From Novipirellula caenicola (GTDB lineage Bacteria; Planctomycetota; Planctomycetia; Pirellulales; Pirellulaceae), in contig NZ_BAABRO010000012.1 in the NCBI RefSeq assembly GCF_039545035.1, positions 235,157 to 299,156 of the forward strand: a stretch of DNA of 64,000 nt, in the 5' to 3' direction. This document shows positions 9,188 to 18,575 of this stretch, piece after piece. Every line of letters starts with the position of its first letter. Position 1 is the first letter of the stretch. The notes under the pieces were generated by a model. It was not told the DNA's origin. It saw only the letters and a list, made by a program, of their open reading frames with translations, and did not search any database. A program made the translations under genes and the position numbers.

Positions 9188-9789
9188 TCGATGACCTCGT
9201 AACTTGGATATGGCAAAGAACTGGCGGGGTCTTCCAACACGGTCAACGCGAATCCGCCATAGCCCGCCCATAAACGAACGAATTGTTCACGGGGTGTCAG
9301 TTCAAACCGGCCGGGATAGTTGTTGTCCAGAATCGCTGCGTACTGGCGTCCATCGCGTTTGACCCAACCAACGAAGGTGCAGCAGTGAGCCGGCTTCCAC
9401 CACAGGATTGCCCCACGGCGCGTTGCGGTGGCCCAGTCAAGGAACCGCGGATCGGCTTTGACCGTCTAGCTGTAATCGATGTCCGCAGCATCGAGGCGGC
9501 TTCGCAGTCGCGAGTCCCACTCGCCGTCGCTGTACGTCGCCCGCCAACGTTCGCCGAGTTCGTACTCATTGAGCCAACGAAGATGATTGACCAGCGACGC
9601 ATGGACGCAGCTGCCTTGGTTGAGCCGGCCAGTCCAGTTTCGCTGGTGAAGCTGCGTCGGAAGATTGGCTACAGGCTGTTCCGCTGGCGGTGCAGGAAGC
9701 GGCTTGACTTGCACCGGATGATCCGGCAAACATCCTGTGGCAAACAGGAGCAATCCGGCTGCGATAAATGCACGCAGAAATCCTTTCAC
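9184..9789 (-). pseudogene. papain-like cysteine peptidase lipoprotein with in-frame amber codon
   Basis: Reading from GTG 9789 (SD GAGG just upstream) gives a lipoprotein signal (LLLFATGC), then GRLNQGSCVHASLVNHLRW with a QGSC nucleophile-type motif, then TAG at 9466-9468. The same frame continues without further stops through DWATATRRGAILWW, AHCCTFVGW (His) and ILDNN (Asn) to TGA 9184-9186, which overlaps the next start. A Cys-His-Asn triad is thus split by a single nonsense codon. Either the gene is inactivated or the stop is read through. TAG is used as a normal stop by the terminase gene, so recoding is unlikely. Confidence 0.7.
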
Positions 9790-9818
9790 GTGGTTTTCCT
9801 CTTCAAGATGAACGGGAC

Positions 9819-10145
9819 TTACTGCGTCAGCAGGACGCGAACAATGGAGCTGCCCGGCGTCGCAGGCCGGATCGCTTTGCCAAGCAGCGGGTGACCGCCA
9901 CTCGTCTTGACCACATGCCAGCTGGCGGTAGACCAATAAAGCCGAGTGCCGACGTCGATGTTGGTCGACGGGTCTTTCAGCACGTCAAAAACACCGCGAA
10001 CAGAAAGTCCCCCGGTCTGACCGGCTGCAACGAAGAATTTCCTGATCCCAACAAGTTCCCCCAGCACAACGATCGAACCAGCGGGTACATCATCCGCGGG
10101 GACGAAATCAATGGTCGAACCGTCGTGCAAGAAAGTTGCGGGCAT
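9819..10145 (-). CDS. DUF2190-type capsid decoration/stabilisation protein (copy 2)
   Basis: A 108-aa beta-rich protein (MPATFLHDGSTIDFVPADDV) with the DUF2190 pattern: an early D-G-S-x-I-D motif, a central V-G-I strand and a Gly-rich loop before L-G-K-A. It is about the same size as the next gene upstream and shares its motif order, so the two look like a tandem paralogous pair. DUF2190 proteins follow the major capsid gene in many phages and are thought to decorate or stabilise the head. Confidence 0.75.
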   Translation of the reverse strand: MPATFLHDGSTIDFVPADDVPAGSIVVLGELVGIRKFFVAAGQTGGLSVRGVFDVLKDPSTNIDVGTRLYWSTASWHVVKTSGGHPLLGKAIRPATPGSSIVRVLLTQ

Positions 10146-10165
10146 CGCGAGTCAACTTCCTTTTG

Positions 10166-10498
10166 TTATTGGCTCAGACGCACACGCACGTTGTCATCGT
10201 CGGCGGCTGCGGCGAGCACCGCTTTGCCGAGCAACTTGTTTCCGGTAGCCGTCGTCTGCGGCTCGTTGCTTCCGTCGACATAGACCTTCTGACCGACGGT
10301 GAATGCAACGGCACTGGCGGGAGTCTTCGGAACGTCAAATACGCCTTCGACGGCGATCGCGCCAAGCGTGTCGGCTTTGATTGACCGCTTAGTGATGCCG
10401 ACGAGATCGCCCTGCACCACGATTTCACCCATTGCGAGATCGGCGTCAGGCGTGTGATCGATCGCCGATCCGTCATAAACGAACTCTGCTGAAGACAT
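10166..10498 (-). CDS. DUF2190-type capsid decoration/stabilisation protein (copy 1)
   Basis: A 110-aa protein starting MSSAEFVYDGSAIDHTPDAD. It has the same order of motifs as its neighbour: DGSxID, E/VxxGDLVGI, VEGVFDV and LLGKAV. It directly follows the protease-capsid fusion gene, as DUF2190 genes usually do. The tandem copies have diverged strongly, so the duplication is probably old and may give two distinct virion components. Confidence 0.78.
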   Translation of the reverse strand: MSSAEFVYDGSAIDHTPDADLAMGEIVVQGDLVGITKRSIKADTLGAIAVEGVFDVPKTPASAVAFTVGQKVYVDGSNEPQTTATGNKLLGKAVLAAAADDDNVRVRLSQ

Positions 10499-10560
10499 GA
10501 AAACCTCAAATGGAAGTGAACTGGTTGGTTGCTAGGAAAGGTGGATGCCTATCCCACGGC

Positions 10561-12594
10561 TCACGCTTCGCCGGTGACTTTCACGGCGGCGCGATGGTCT
10601 TGAGAATTCACACCAAAGTCGATGTAGCTGCGGAAGCCCATGCCGAGCGTGTTCGGCGGCATTTCGACTCGCTCGATAACCGGCGTGCGGCGTCCATTGA
10701 GGAACACGATCTCAAACGCCGGCAGCACGTTGGGGTTGGCGAACAGATACCACGCGGTGCCGCTCGCGCCGGTGTAGTACGAATCCGACAGGTGAGGCGT
10801 ACTGATGATCCGGTACTTATTGCGGTGCGGGTTATCGACCGGGATTTTGGTCGGCGAACCCTGAGCATCGATCATCAATTGAGACGAGCCCATCAGCAGT
10901 TCAGCTTCGGTTTCAAGCTCCACCGGAACTACCAAGTACTCGGGCCGAATATTGATCGGCTTTTGGTCTTTTGGCTTCCCGCCAGGGCCGGCCTTTTGCT
11001 TGCGGAAGGTCGTCTTGGCGACGGTCAAAGCATCGGGACCGAACTTGGTGTCGGCACCTGTGAGCAGGTTCGCGTTGCCTGAGGAGAAGAAGCCCGCGTT
11101 CTTCAGCAGCAACGTGAAGAACAGATCGTCGATCGACTCGGCGCCGGAGCGTCCCATTTGGCGTGGGATGTCCATGAACGCTGACAAGTCGTCGTTGATG
11201 ATGTCATGTCGCGTCAGCGTCAGGATCTGGCCGTACGTGTCGGCCTTGTAACTGAATTTCTGGTCCGACAACTTGCCGTGCTTCAGTTCCCCATCCGGGG
11301 CGACTTGCTCAAAACCGCCGGTTCCAAGCAAACGATAACGGGCGACTTCTTTAAAGTCCGTCACAGTTCCGACACTACACAAATCAAACGCAGCGATCGG
11401 AGTGTTTTGATATGCCGCCAGCAACGTCTTGTTCATGACGTTTTCCATAATCGACGGCAAGCTCATCGAGGAGAAACCGGCACGAATGGTGGCGGTTCCG
11501 TCCCCAAACACTCGCGGCACTTCGATGCCTTCCATGCGAGCACACTCGGCGACCAGTTCACGCAGACCGATATGTCGCAGCGGATCCGCGGCGTTGAGAG
11601 TCTTCTCGCCGTAGGCGGCTAGCAATTGCTTTTCCTCGATCCCTACCGACAGACACGCGGCGGCCTCGAGGACTTCGCGACTGTAACGCGGTGAGTTTTG
11701 GGTTTGCTCTGGAGCTTTGGGGCGTTCGCTTCGTAGCACGGCGAGTTCCGTCTTGGTGGTGGACCAGCCTTGCTCGATCGCGTCGGCTTCGATGTCCGCA
11801 TGGCTGCCGGCACAAAGTTTCCGAATGCCGGCAATGCGGCGAGATTCGGCCGCGGCCTCGGCACGCATTTCGACAACCGGCGAGGTCGGCTTGGGGTGTT
11901 TCGTCTCGGTCTTGGGCTTCGTGCTCATGTTCAAACTTGCGTTGACGGGTTCGAGGTCGTCCGTGGATTGGGTTTTGTCAGCTTCGGTTTCATCTGGTCC
12001 GTCGCCATCCGCTAGCCCCGCCGCCACACGTGCCTCGGTGTTGTCGTCGGCCCCGAGAGCGACGAACGAAACCTCGCCAAGGGTCGATTTGCGAGCGATA
12101 TAGACTGGGCCTTTGAATTCGCGATCGTTGGCGTTCGCCGTCTTGCCTTCGGGGATGAAGACAACTTTGTCGGCACTCGCACCGAGCGATGCTTGCCAAG
12201 GGAACCCGTTCTCGCTGGTCGCGATGACTTCTTGGGCTGTGGCGCCCACTCCGGAAATCACCCCAGCGACTTCGAGTGACTTGTCGGTGATCGCGATGTC
12301 ATCAGTGTGACCGACGATGCTGCCGCGATCATGATCCTTCAGAATCGGTCGTGACTTCCGAGTCACTCGCATCCCAACCAGATCAACGACGACTGGGTAG
12401 GGCCATCCGCCGAGCCGCATCGCACCGCCGGTGTACGCGGTCATCGAGAACTTACGCAGCGAAGGCTTGCCCTCATCGGGTGTTTCGACTGCCGCAAGCG
12501 TAATCGTCGCCGCGTCATCACAAACGATTCGTAGCGAACTGGGGACAGATTCAGCTTCCGCTTCGAGCGGCTTGTTGTTCAGCGTCTTCGGCAT
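10561..12594 (-). CDS. prohead protease - major capsid protein fusion
   Basis: The 677-aa protein joins two head functions. Residues about 1-200 form a prohead (S78-type) protease, with His in LKDHDRGSIVGH and the Ser-containing strand LGEVSFVALGADDNTEARV. An Ala/Glu/Lys linker at about 200-330 could act as a scaffold. Residues about 340-677 match the Mu gpT-like capsid fold (FSSMSLPSIMENVMNKTLL, VPVELETEAELLM, VIERVEMPP). In these fusions the protease is thought to cut itself from the capsid subunit during maturation. The gene overlaps the portal gene by 44 bp. Confidence 0.9.
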   Translation of the reverse strand: MPKTLNNKPLEAEAESVPSSLRIVCDDAATITLAAVETPDEGKPSLRKFSMTAYTGGAMRLGGWPYPVVVDLVGMRVTRKSRPILKDHDRGSIVGHTDDIAITDKSLEVAGVISGVGATAQEVIATSENGFPWQASLGASADKVVFIPEGKTANANDREFKGPVYIARKSTLGEVSFVALGADDNTEARVAAGLADGDGPDETEADKTQSTDDLEPVNASLNMSTKPKTETKHPKPTSPVVEMRAEAAAESRRIAGIRKLCAGSHADIEADAIEQGWSTTKTELAVLRSERPKAPEQTQNSPRYSREVLEAAACLSVGIEEKQLLAAYGEKTLNAADPLRHIGLRELVAECARMEGIEVPRVFGDGTATIRAGFSSMSLPSIMENVMNKTLLAAYQNTPIAAFDLCSVGTVTDFKEVARYRLLGTGGFEQVAPDGELKHGKLSDQKFSYKADTYGQILTLTRHDIINDDLSAFMDIPRQMGRSGAESIDDLFFTLLLKNAGFFSSGNANLLTGADTKFGPDALTVAKTTFRKQKAGPGGKPKDQKPINIRPEYLVVPVELETEAELLMGSSQLMIDAQGSPTKIPVDNPHRNKYRIISTPHLSDSYYTGASGTAWYLFANPNVLPAFEIVFLNGRRTPVIERVEMPPNTLGMGFRSYIDFGVNSQDHRAAVKVTGEA

Positions 12595-14059
12595 CGTCTT
12601 GCGTGACCGGGGTTTCGGGTGGAGTATCAGTGTCGGACTCGATCGACAGGCCGAGTTCGCGCATCAGTGCCAATTCCTTGGCACGTTGTTTAAGTTCCGT
12701 CTCCCAGTCACGCCCCTGCCGCGCAAATTCGATGGCCAGAGTCGTCGTATGGCTGGCGAGACGGATTTTCTGGGCGTTGGCTTCTTTGGCGGGATCGACA
12801 TGTTCGTGACCATCCCAAAACCATTGGTGCTCGAATGTGGAATCGAGCGTGCGAAGCGAATTGGGCAGATAGCCCTCGATCAGAATGGCTTCGCGAATCC
12901 ACGCAGTCAGAATGCGATCCAAAACAACGCGAGCGAGTTGCGTTTGTTCAACGCGGATCGATTTGAAATAAGTTTGGTGATCGAGTCGCCCGCTGGCGTA
13001 GTTGTAGCCCGAGGAATTTCCAGCGGCGACGTTGAACGGCATGTTCAAGCAGCGGGCGATTTCGTTGAGAATCTCTTTCTTGAACTCCGCGTAGGTCGTC
13101 GAAGGTTGCTCCGACTTCATCTGAGCCATCTTCCAGCCGCCTGGCATCGTCAGCAGCATTCGTTTTTCAAGTTCGATCGGCTCGAAAGGTTCGGCCGCAT
13201 CGGCTTCACCATTGGCCGGCGCATCGGTGTAGAGGATGCCGGCGAACTCGGCAGCGGTTTCAGCAGCCGAAAGCACCGCGAGCGTGAACCGGCGGAGTTG
13301 TGCGAACAGCGGCAGTGCTGGCGTAATGTCCGGGATGCCTCGAATTTGTCCTGGACGGTCACAACGAAAGTAGTGCAGCACCGCGGCGGCCGGCACGGTG
13401 TCGTATTCATCGTCAACGAGGAACAGCCCATCGCCGGGATGGTTCCGCAGCACGTCGTAAGCAATCGGGTTGCCGTCGGCATCGAAGCGAATGCCATCGA
13501 GGTATCGCCCGGTGTCAGGGGCGAGCGTCGGAGAGGCAACCTGGTCGGCTTCGATCAACCGCAAGTCCAGCTTTACCGCCGCATCGACGCGTTGATTGTT
13601 GGTAAGCAAACCAAACGACTCGCCATCGGCAACGCGAGATAGCCGCATGGTTCGCAGCTTTTCGGCTAGCCCAATGGATTCGGCCCAAGCATAGAATTCT
13701 GATTCAACAAAACGGTTCGCGGCGTCGTTCGCCGTCAGCATTTGCAGCCTTGGACCGGTGCCGACCACATCGTTAGCCAGCGTTAACGTGATCCCTCGAG
13801 CGTAGCTGTTATTGGCGACCTCGTAACGCGAACGGTTGCGAAGCGTTCGCCTCACATCAGGGCTGTTCGCAGCCGCGGCCGACAACCCATCGGCCCGCGA
13901 CCAATGTTTCATGTTGTCGAGCGTCGTATTGGCTGCGTCGTATTTAGCTCGAATTCGCGAAAAGAAGGGCTGCCGGGGCGAGCGTCCTGACGCGGCGGGA
14001 GAACGGGAACCTCCGCTGCGCCATGCTTGCTCGATTATCCCTGACAAACGCTTCAACAT
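12551..14059 (-). CDS. phage portal protein (lambda gpB family)
   Basis: A 502-aa portal protein forming the dodecameric DNA channel at the capsid vertex. Diagnostic parts are RRTLRNRSRYEVANNSYARG, ANDVVGTGPRLQ, the central LRLIEADQVASP and MPFNVAAGNSSGYNYASGRL, which are typical of the lambda-type portal family. An Asp/Glu-rich tail follows. It is the third recognisable head gene after terminase and the gpW-like protein, although here an 11-kb island separates it from the terminase. Confidence 0.93.
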   Translation of the reverse strand: MLKRLSGIIEQAWRSGGSRSPAASGRSPRQPFFSRIRAKYDAANTTLDNMKHWSRADGLSAAAANSPDVRRTLRNRSRYEVANNSYARGITLTLANDVVGTGPRLQMLTANDAANRFVESEFYAWAESIGLAEKLRTMRLSRVADGESFGLLTNNQRVDAAVKLDLRLIEADQVASPTLAPDTGRYLDGIRFDADGNPIAYDVLRNHPGDGLFLVDDEYDTVPAAAVLHYFRCDRPGQIRGIPDITPALPLFAQLRRFTLAVLSAAETAAEFAGILYTDAPANGEADAAEPFEPIELEKRMLLTMPGGWKMAQMKSEQPSTTYAEFKKEILNEIARCLNMPFNVAAGNSSGYNYASGRLDHQTYFKSIRVEQTQLARVVLDRILTAWIREAILIEGYLPNSLRTLDSTFEHQWFWDGHEHVDPAKEANAQKIRLASHTTTLAIEFARQGRDWETELKQRAKELALMRELGLSIESDTDTPPETPVTQDDAEDAEQQAARSGS

Positions 14060-14122
14060 CCGTGTTGATATCCTGTTGCCGTCCCCGGCAGCCCTATACG
14101 CATCGCGATACGAAAAGAAAGA

Positions 14123-14320
14123 TCAGCCAGCCGACGGCGGCACGATCTTGTTGAAACGCAAACCGCGATTTGCTTTGCGAACCGCTTCCTTGCCAGCGAG
14201 ATGCTTGTCCGCAGCGATTTGCTCGGTCAGTTTGTGTTGCTCGACACTTCCAGCGTCGCCAGAAGCCTTTGCCGGTCCCGATGCGTTCTCTCGAATTTCG
14301 TCGTTGAGGTCGTCGGGCAT
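14123..14320 (-). CDS. gpW-like head-to-tail joining protein
   Basis: A 65-aa protein from ATG 14320 with a GAAGA Shine-Dalgarno-like run upstream. The segments VEQHKLTEQIAADKHLAG and GLRFNKIVPPSAG are typical of the small protein encoded immediately before lambda-type portals. A dispersed leader repeat with AGTTGGAAGGTCTA lies 34-73 nt upstream of the start. It is the last phage gene before the cargo island. Confidence 0.75.
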   Translation of the reverse strand: MPDDLNDEIRENASGPAKASGDAGSVEQHKLTEQIAADKHLAGKEAVRKANRGLRFNKIVPPSAG

Positions 14321-14352
14321 GAAGGTCTTCAACCTGAGCAAGCAATGTTTTC

Positions 14353-14393
14353 CACTACCTGTAGACCTTCCAACTCAGAATGCCAAAAGGCGA
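14353..14393 (-). repeat. dispersed leader repeat, copy 1
   Basis: On the minus strand this reads CGCCTTTTGGCATTCTGAG then TTGGAAGGTCTACAGGTAG. Two similar sequences in the same sense occur upstream of other small phage genes, at 44756-44795 and 48747-48787. All three share AGTTGGAAGGTCTA and a TTCGCC-type 5' part. The conserved position upstream of a start codon suggests a shared 5' leader element or a dispersed planctomycete repeat. Confidence 0.6.
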
Positions 14394-14928
14394 AACGCCA
14401 GTGCATTTTTCACGAAATAGTTTGCTTCGTGTGCGACGCTGCAGCTCTTTAACGCTGGACATGCTCAGCAAACACGTGATATTGCTCGCCGTGGTGATTA
14501 AAGATGGACAGCAATCCGTGGTCGCTTTATGCCAAGGCGTTTCGCGTATGAGTGGGGATTTCCAGAAGTTGGTATCGTAGACAAAAAGGCGGTTCGCTCA
14601 CTTGCCGCGAGGACATTGCCGGCGATCTTTGAGACAACGTCAATTAAACGGCCGGTGACGGCCACCGGAGCACGCAAACGCCTGCCGGGTACCAATCCTA
14701 ATGGCGTTTGGAAAGTCAGACGTCGCAAAGTATCCGGAGAAACGATTGCGTGCGACGAGCTATGAGACCACATGGTCTAGGTTCCGGGAGAGACCGAAAG
14801 CGATCGCTATCTGAAGCAGGATTATTGGATGCCGACCCACTTGAAGAACTGAGACCAACCGTGAAATGTTACGTCTAAGTGTCTTGCTCCCAATGCAAAG
14901 TACAACTCTTCGGAAATCGTAGGCCCAA
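14394..14928. other. junction between phage head operon and cargo island
   Basis: No confident gene. Two overlapping open frames exist, a 78-aa one on plus (14529-14765) and a 91-aa one on minus (14498-14773). Neither has a good ribosome binding site or a recognisable motif. This is the left boundary of the DNA separating gpW/portal from terminase. I see no clear direct repeat or att site here. Confidence 0.5.
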
Positions 14929-15204
14929 CTATCCGGCTGAATCAAACATTGGTTTCGACATGCGAATTTGCTTGAGCATCTGCGAGGCCTGAACCTCTGT
15001 AGAAACAGTTGAGATAGAAATCTCTTGCTCTCCAGTCTGCGGGTCAGTGGGTTCCGTTGCTTGACGCGAGAGAATCAAAAAGATGGTCAGCAATTCATCT
15101 TGCATGACGCTGTGATCTGGTTCGGCGACTCCAATTTTGAACACGATGTCGTTCGCTGAAAGTGGATTTTCGGCATTGACACGTCTTTCAATGTGCAACG
15201 CCAA
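14929..15204 (-). CDS. hypothetical protein
   Basis: A possible 91-aa protein with a regular hydrophobic pattern (ENPLSANDIVFKIGVAEP, DELLTIFLILSRQ) and an acidic, Thr/Ser-rich C-terminal half. There is no ATG at the N-terminus. TTG 15204 or an upstream CTG in frame would have to serve, and the true start is uncertain. No family recognised. It lies in the island between phage genes and the DUF1559 gene. Confidence 0.4.
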   Translation of the reverse strand: MALHIERRVNAENPLSANDIVFKIGVAEPDHSVMQDELLTIFLILSRQATEPTDPQTGEQEISISTVSTEVQASQMLKQIRMSKPMFDSAG

Positions 15205-16008
15205 TCGCTTCAGTCACGTTTTCACGGCCGCAAAACCGCGATCACCTTTGCTCTTTTGCAACGGGCGTTGGCATCGATACAATCTCTCGTGACTTAGTGT
15301 CACTCGCTTCATTCACGGTGGTGAAGTAAAAACCTTCCGTAATCCTCTGTTTTTTTTTAAATTTCATTTCGATCATCTCCGCGGTTCAGTGCATGATAAA
15401 TGATCCCAGCTTCATCGGATCGCTTTTGTCGGAGCATAGCTCGCCTTGAGAATGAATTTGTGGAAATGCTCATCTTTTGATCCCCTTGCTGGCGACGTCC
15501 TGTCGAAACAGCCGCGAGGCACCTCGTGTGCGTCGCCTGAGTCGCTTTGCTCCCCGAGGTCCGCATGGTCGGCATCCAGCCAAAAGACGTGGCGGGCATC
15601 CTGCCCACCAATAAGAAAGCCCACCTCGCCGTGGCCTATTGAATCGCCGCTTTACTCCGGTGCAGGCCGTGGACTGCTCATCAAAGAGACCTGACTCATT
15701 TGATCTCATTGTCCGAACGGCCTATCGTTTCGACTCCAGCCCCAAAAGTTTCAGCCATAAAGGTGCCATCCAGACGCTCAATGCGTTTGCCGAGAAGCTG
15801 CAGGCTGATGCCGCACGCATCGATCGCCGAGCATCCGATAGGCGATCAAAAACCGAAGATTCATCCTCGGGTAATTAAACGTAGATCCAAACCCTATCCA
15901 ACGATGAAACGCCCACGCCACGCCGCCAGAAGATCAGCCGCATGAAGACCTTATGTCTTAGAAACACGCGGCATTCACTCCTGACAACTTAGACTTCTCC
16001 ATACAAGC
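15205..16008. other. degenerate region with transposase remnant
   Basis: About 800 bp without an intact gene. The minus-strand frame ending at 15357 has the fragment EAGIIYHALNRGDDRNEI, which resembles the N-terminus of REP-associated (Y1, TnpA_REP) transposases, cut off by a stop in an A-rich tract. The flanking short frames look like degraded sequence. Nothing else was recognised. Confidence 0.45.
15357..15428 (-). pseudogene. REP-associated transposase fragment
   Basis: About 20 codons (KRSDEAGIIYHALNRGDDRN) match the start of Y1 HUH REP-associated transposases, in which a G-x-x-YHxxxRG(N/D) motif precedes the first strand. The frame stops at once in a poly-A/T tract, and no HUH motif follows. 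I read it as a dead fragment that may record how the island was assembled. Confidence 0.4.
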
Positions 16009-17181
16009 CTAAAATTCACCCACCACTTCGTTCGAGCCGCGCGTTCCTAGCGATCCCCACAGTCCATACGGGCTACCGCCACCTGGCGTTGGCGTCAGGC
16101 TCAAATCCCCCGCCTCAATACTATCGGTAATAAACTTGACGGCACCGTCGCCCATCAGGACGTGCGCACCACCTTGATGCCGACTGCCTGCGGTTGACAT
16201 GCCTTGAGAGGCATCGGTACCGCGAAAACAACTCGGCTTGTTTGGTGGAAGAATGGTCTGGAATCCGGTGTACTGCAGACGCCCGTCCGCCCACATGTGA
16301 CCACGGCCGATCGTATTCGTCACATCGCCCCCCACAGCGACGCCGACACGGATAAATGCCGGGCGCTGGGGATCAATCTGATCAAGACACGTTTTCACAC
16401 TGATCGACGCATCCTTAACCAATGCGTCTGCAACGTTATAAACGTTGTCGGCCTGGATCTCACGTTGGCCAATGCCCGTACAAACTTCACCAGCCATAAT
16501 GGTATTTGACAGACCATCAATCACCGAGCTAAATTTCGTGAAATGCCGCGCCCAAAACATTCCGCGGTTGGTCTGTCGAGCGCGGACTGCCGTTGTCGAA
16601 TCGTCTGTTGTCGCGTTACCAGTGATCTGAGCATTGTCGTCGTCTGTACTTTGATACCAACCGCGATGGTTGCGACCTCCGCTATTGACCAGTCGCATGT
16701 GATCACCCTGGCACACCGCATAGTTTGAACGTGCGCGTGCTGGAAGGCCTTTACCGGGATCGCTTGGGCAGCGTAACGTGGCAAGTTCAGTGACCCAAGG
16801 CTCAAAGTTCGTGTCCCAGGGCGGAGGGCCCATCGCTCCGTAGGTTACGTCACCTTGACTGATCGCTTGCCAAAGTGCTTGTTGCTCGACAAAGGGCGTA
16901 ATCATCACAAGCGTGCTGATGAATGATCGATTCGTAGCATTGGATGTGACATTTTTGAGCCATGTTCCGCCTGACTGCATTGGCAGTGAGTTGAACGCAG
17001 AGTGATAGTTGTGGTAACCAAGTCCGATTTGCTTAAAATTGTTGCTGCAGCTCATCCGCCGCGCAGCCTCACGAGCGGCTTGCACCGCTGGCAAGAGTAA
17101 CCCAACAAGTACGCCAATGATGGCGATGACCACCAGCAGTTCAACAAGCGTAAACGCCGTTCTTCGATTTGGGGAATTCAT
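16009..17181 (-). CDS. DUF1559 prepilin-like protein
   Basis: A 390-aa protein with a type IV pilin/pseudopilin N-terminus: RTAFTLVELLVVIAIIGVLV, with Glu at the +5 position, then LLLPAVQAAREAARRMSC. The DUF1559 domain follows, including the C-terminal GSRHQGGAHVLMGDGAVKFI. This family is hugely expanded in Planctomycetota and is thought to be exported and processed by prepilin peptidase, with surface or extracellular roles. The small lipoprotein gene just upstream is its usual partner. Confidence 0.95.
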   Translation of the reverse strand: MNSPNRRTAFTLVELLVVIAIIGVLVGLLLPAVQAAREAARRMSCSNNFKQIGLGYHNYHSAFNSLPMQSGGTWLKNVTSNATNRSFISTLVMITPFVEQQALWQAISQGDVTYGAMGPPPWDTNFEPWVTELATLRCPSDPGKGLPARARSNYAVCQGDHMRLVNSGGRNHRGWYQSTDDDNAQITGNATTDDSTTAVRARQTNRGMFWARHFTKFSSVIDGLSNTIMAGEVCTGIGQREIQADNVYNVADALVKDASISVKTCLDQIDPQRPAFIRVGVAVGGDVTNTIGRGHMWADGRLQYTGFQTILPPNKPSCFRGTDASQGMSTAGSRHQGGAHVLMGDGAVKFITDSIEAGDLSLTPTPGGGSPYGLWGSLGTRGSNEVVGEF

Positions 17182-17238
17182 ACGACACCTGATACGATGA
17201 AAGGAAACAAAAACAAGATAGAACGCCAGATGTTCGAT

Positions 17239-17391
17239 TCAGTTGGACGAAATCGCGTCATCGTAATTCGCCATATCTTCGGGCGTCATTGGAGGATGCT
17301 CGACTACCGTCGACTCATCTGAAGTACCACAACCTGTAAACGAGAGAGCGAAACATGCAACTACAAGGACACAAAGGAACTTCTTAAACAT
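17239..17391 (-). CDS. small lipoprotein paired with DUF1559 gene
   Basis: A 50-aa protein from ATG 17391: MFKKFLCVLVVACFALSFTG then Cys-21, a good lipobox (FTGC), and an acidic tail (PMTPEDMANYDDAIS). Small lipoproteins of this layout are commonly encoded next to DUF1559 genes in planctomycetes. The gap to the DUF1559 start is about 57 nt, so the two are probably cotranscribed. The longer frame from 17469 has no evidence of use. Confidence 0.75.
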   Translation of the reverse strand: MFKKFLCVLVVACFALSFTGCGTSDESTVVEHPPMTPEDMANYDDAISSN

Positions 17392-17693
17392 TTGAAACTC
17401 CGGTGAGACGGTAAAAACAAAACACCAATCGCAATAACAAACAATTCGTTGCCCGCAAGACTGGACCAATGAGCCACAGTAACTTGAGCGACAAAATCAT
17501 GCCGACCGGCAGTAGCAACACATCTCAATGCTAGAAATGGCAATGGCAACCGTAAATGCGTTAAAACGTGAAAGATGTGTCACATTCTGACATTGTGATT
17601 AAGTGTAAATTCAACGGGCAGCGTCTTTCTCGCGATCCCAGGGGCGTGGGTAGAGAGTCTGTTTTCCCACGACGGTCCGCCTGAACGCGGCGC

Positions 17694-18575
17694 TCACTCC
17701 ACCGCAGTAGCCGATTTTCGGTAGGCAGCGGGCGATTGATTGGTGTGCGTTTTGAACACCCGACTGAAGTAGTATCGATCAGGGAATCCCAGACGCAATG
17801 CGATCGCTTCAATGGATAGAGATGTATCGACTAGCAGTCGACAAGCCTCTCGAATTCGCACTTGCTGGACGTATCGCATCGGCGTCTCGCTCATGGCGAC
17901 TTTGAACTTGCGGATAAAACTTTCAGTCTGAAGCGACGCTTGCATCGCCAACTCAGAATTTCGCCATGCACGTTCCGGACATTCATTGATCTGCTGAACA
18001 GCATAGGCAATCTCGTCAGGAAGCCGCTGTTGCCGAAGCAGCTTTTCTTCGGCGAGCAAGTAGACCAGCATCGCCAGTGACAGAGCTCGAACATGCACCC
18101 GGTCCGTGGGTGCCCCCTTGTCAAACAATCGCGGAATTTCGTCGAGCATCGCTTGGAGGACGCGATCAGGTGAGATCAGAATTGGCACCTGGACCATTGG
18201 GTCAAGCATCCGTCGGCATGAAAAGTGGATCCAAAACTTTGCGACAGGAGAGTCGCCCACACAGTCGAAACGTTGATGATCTGGAATCACCAGGATATGC
18301 TTCGGGCCCATCGCAATGCGACGATCTGCAAACTGCACGTGGTGCCCAGAAGTGTAATCGTAATAAACACGCCAGAACGGACTGTAAACGCTGGGGTAAT
18401 TCCAGCCCGCGTTGTGCAAGTAAAACCCAGCTTCATGCAGCGTAACCTCCGTATCCGAGCACGGCATCTTCAACGGGTCGAACTCGACGCCAACTCCGCT
18501 GAACGGTTGATCGTAGGCACCGCGGTTAGGCCTGTTAGCCAAATTCGGACTACTTTCGTCTCGCGGCTTTGTCAT
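17694..18575 (-). CDS. AraC-family transcriptional regulator
   Basis: A 293-aa regulator. The N-terminal cupin-like sensing half (residues about 30-130) is followed by a typical AraC C-terminal double HTH. The second HTH is diagnostic: ACRLLVDTSLSIEAIALRLG then FPDRYYFSRVFKTHTNQSPAAYR. It is divergent from the GH116-sulfatase-SGNH operon across 181 bp, so it most likely controls that operon in response to a sugar ligand. Confidence 0.93.
   Translation of the reverse strand: MTKPRDESSPNLANRPNRGAYDQPFSGVGVEFDPLKMPCSDTEVTLHEAGFYLHNAGWNYPSVYSPFWRVYYDYTSGHHVQFADRRIAMGPKHILVIPDHQRFDCVGDSPVAKFWIHFSCRRMLDPMVQVPILISPDRVLQAMLDEIPRLFDKGAPTDRVHVRALSLAMLVYLLAEEKLLRQQRLPDEIAYAVQQINECPERAWRNSELAMQASLQTESFIRKFKVAMSETPMRYVQQVRIREACRLLVDTSLSIEAIALRLGFPDRYYFSRVFKTHTNQSPAAYRKSATAVE

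Noticed and set aside
12431..13642. 403-codon open frame on the plus strand
   Set aside because: Antisense to the portal and protease-capsid genes, which have clear family motifs.
14498..14773. Overlapping 78- and 91-codon frames on both strands
   Set aside because: Neither has a ribosome site, motif or coupling to neighbours, so I could not choose between them.
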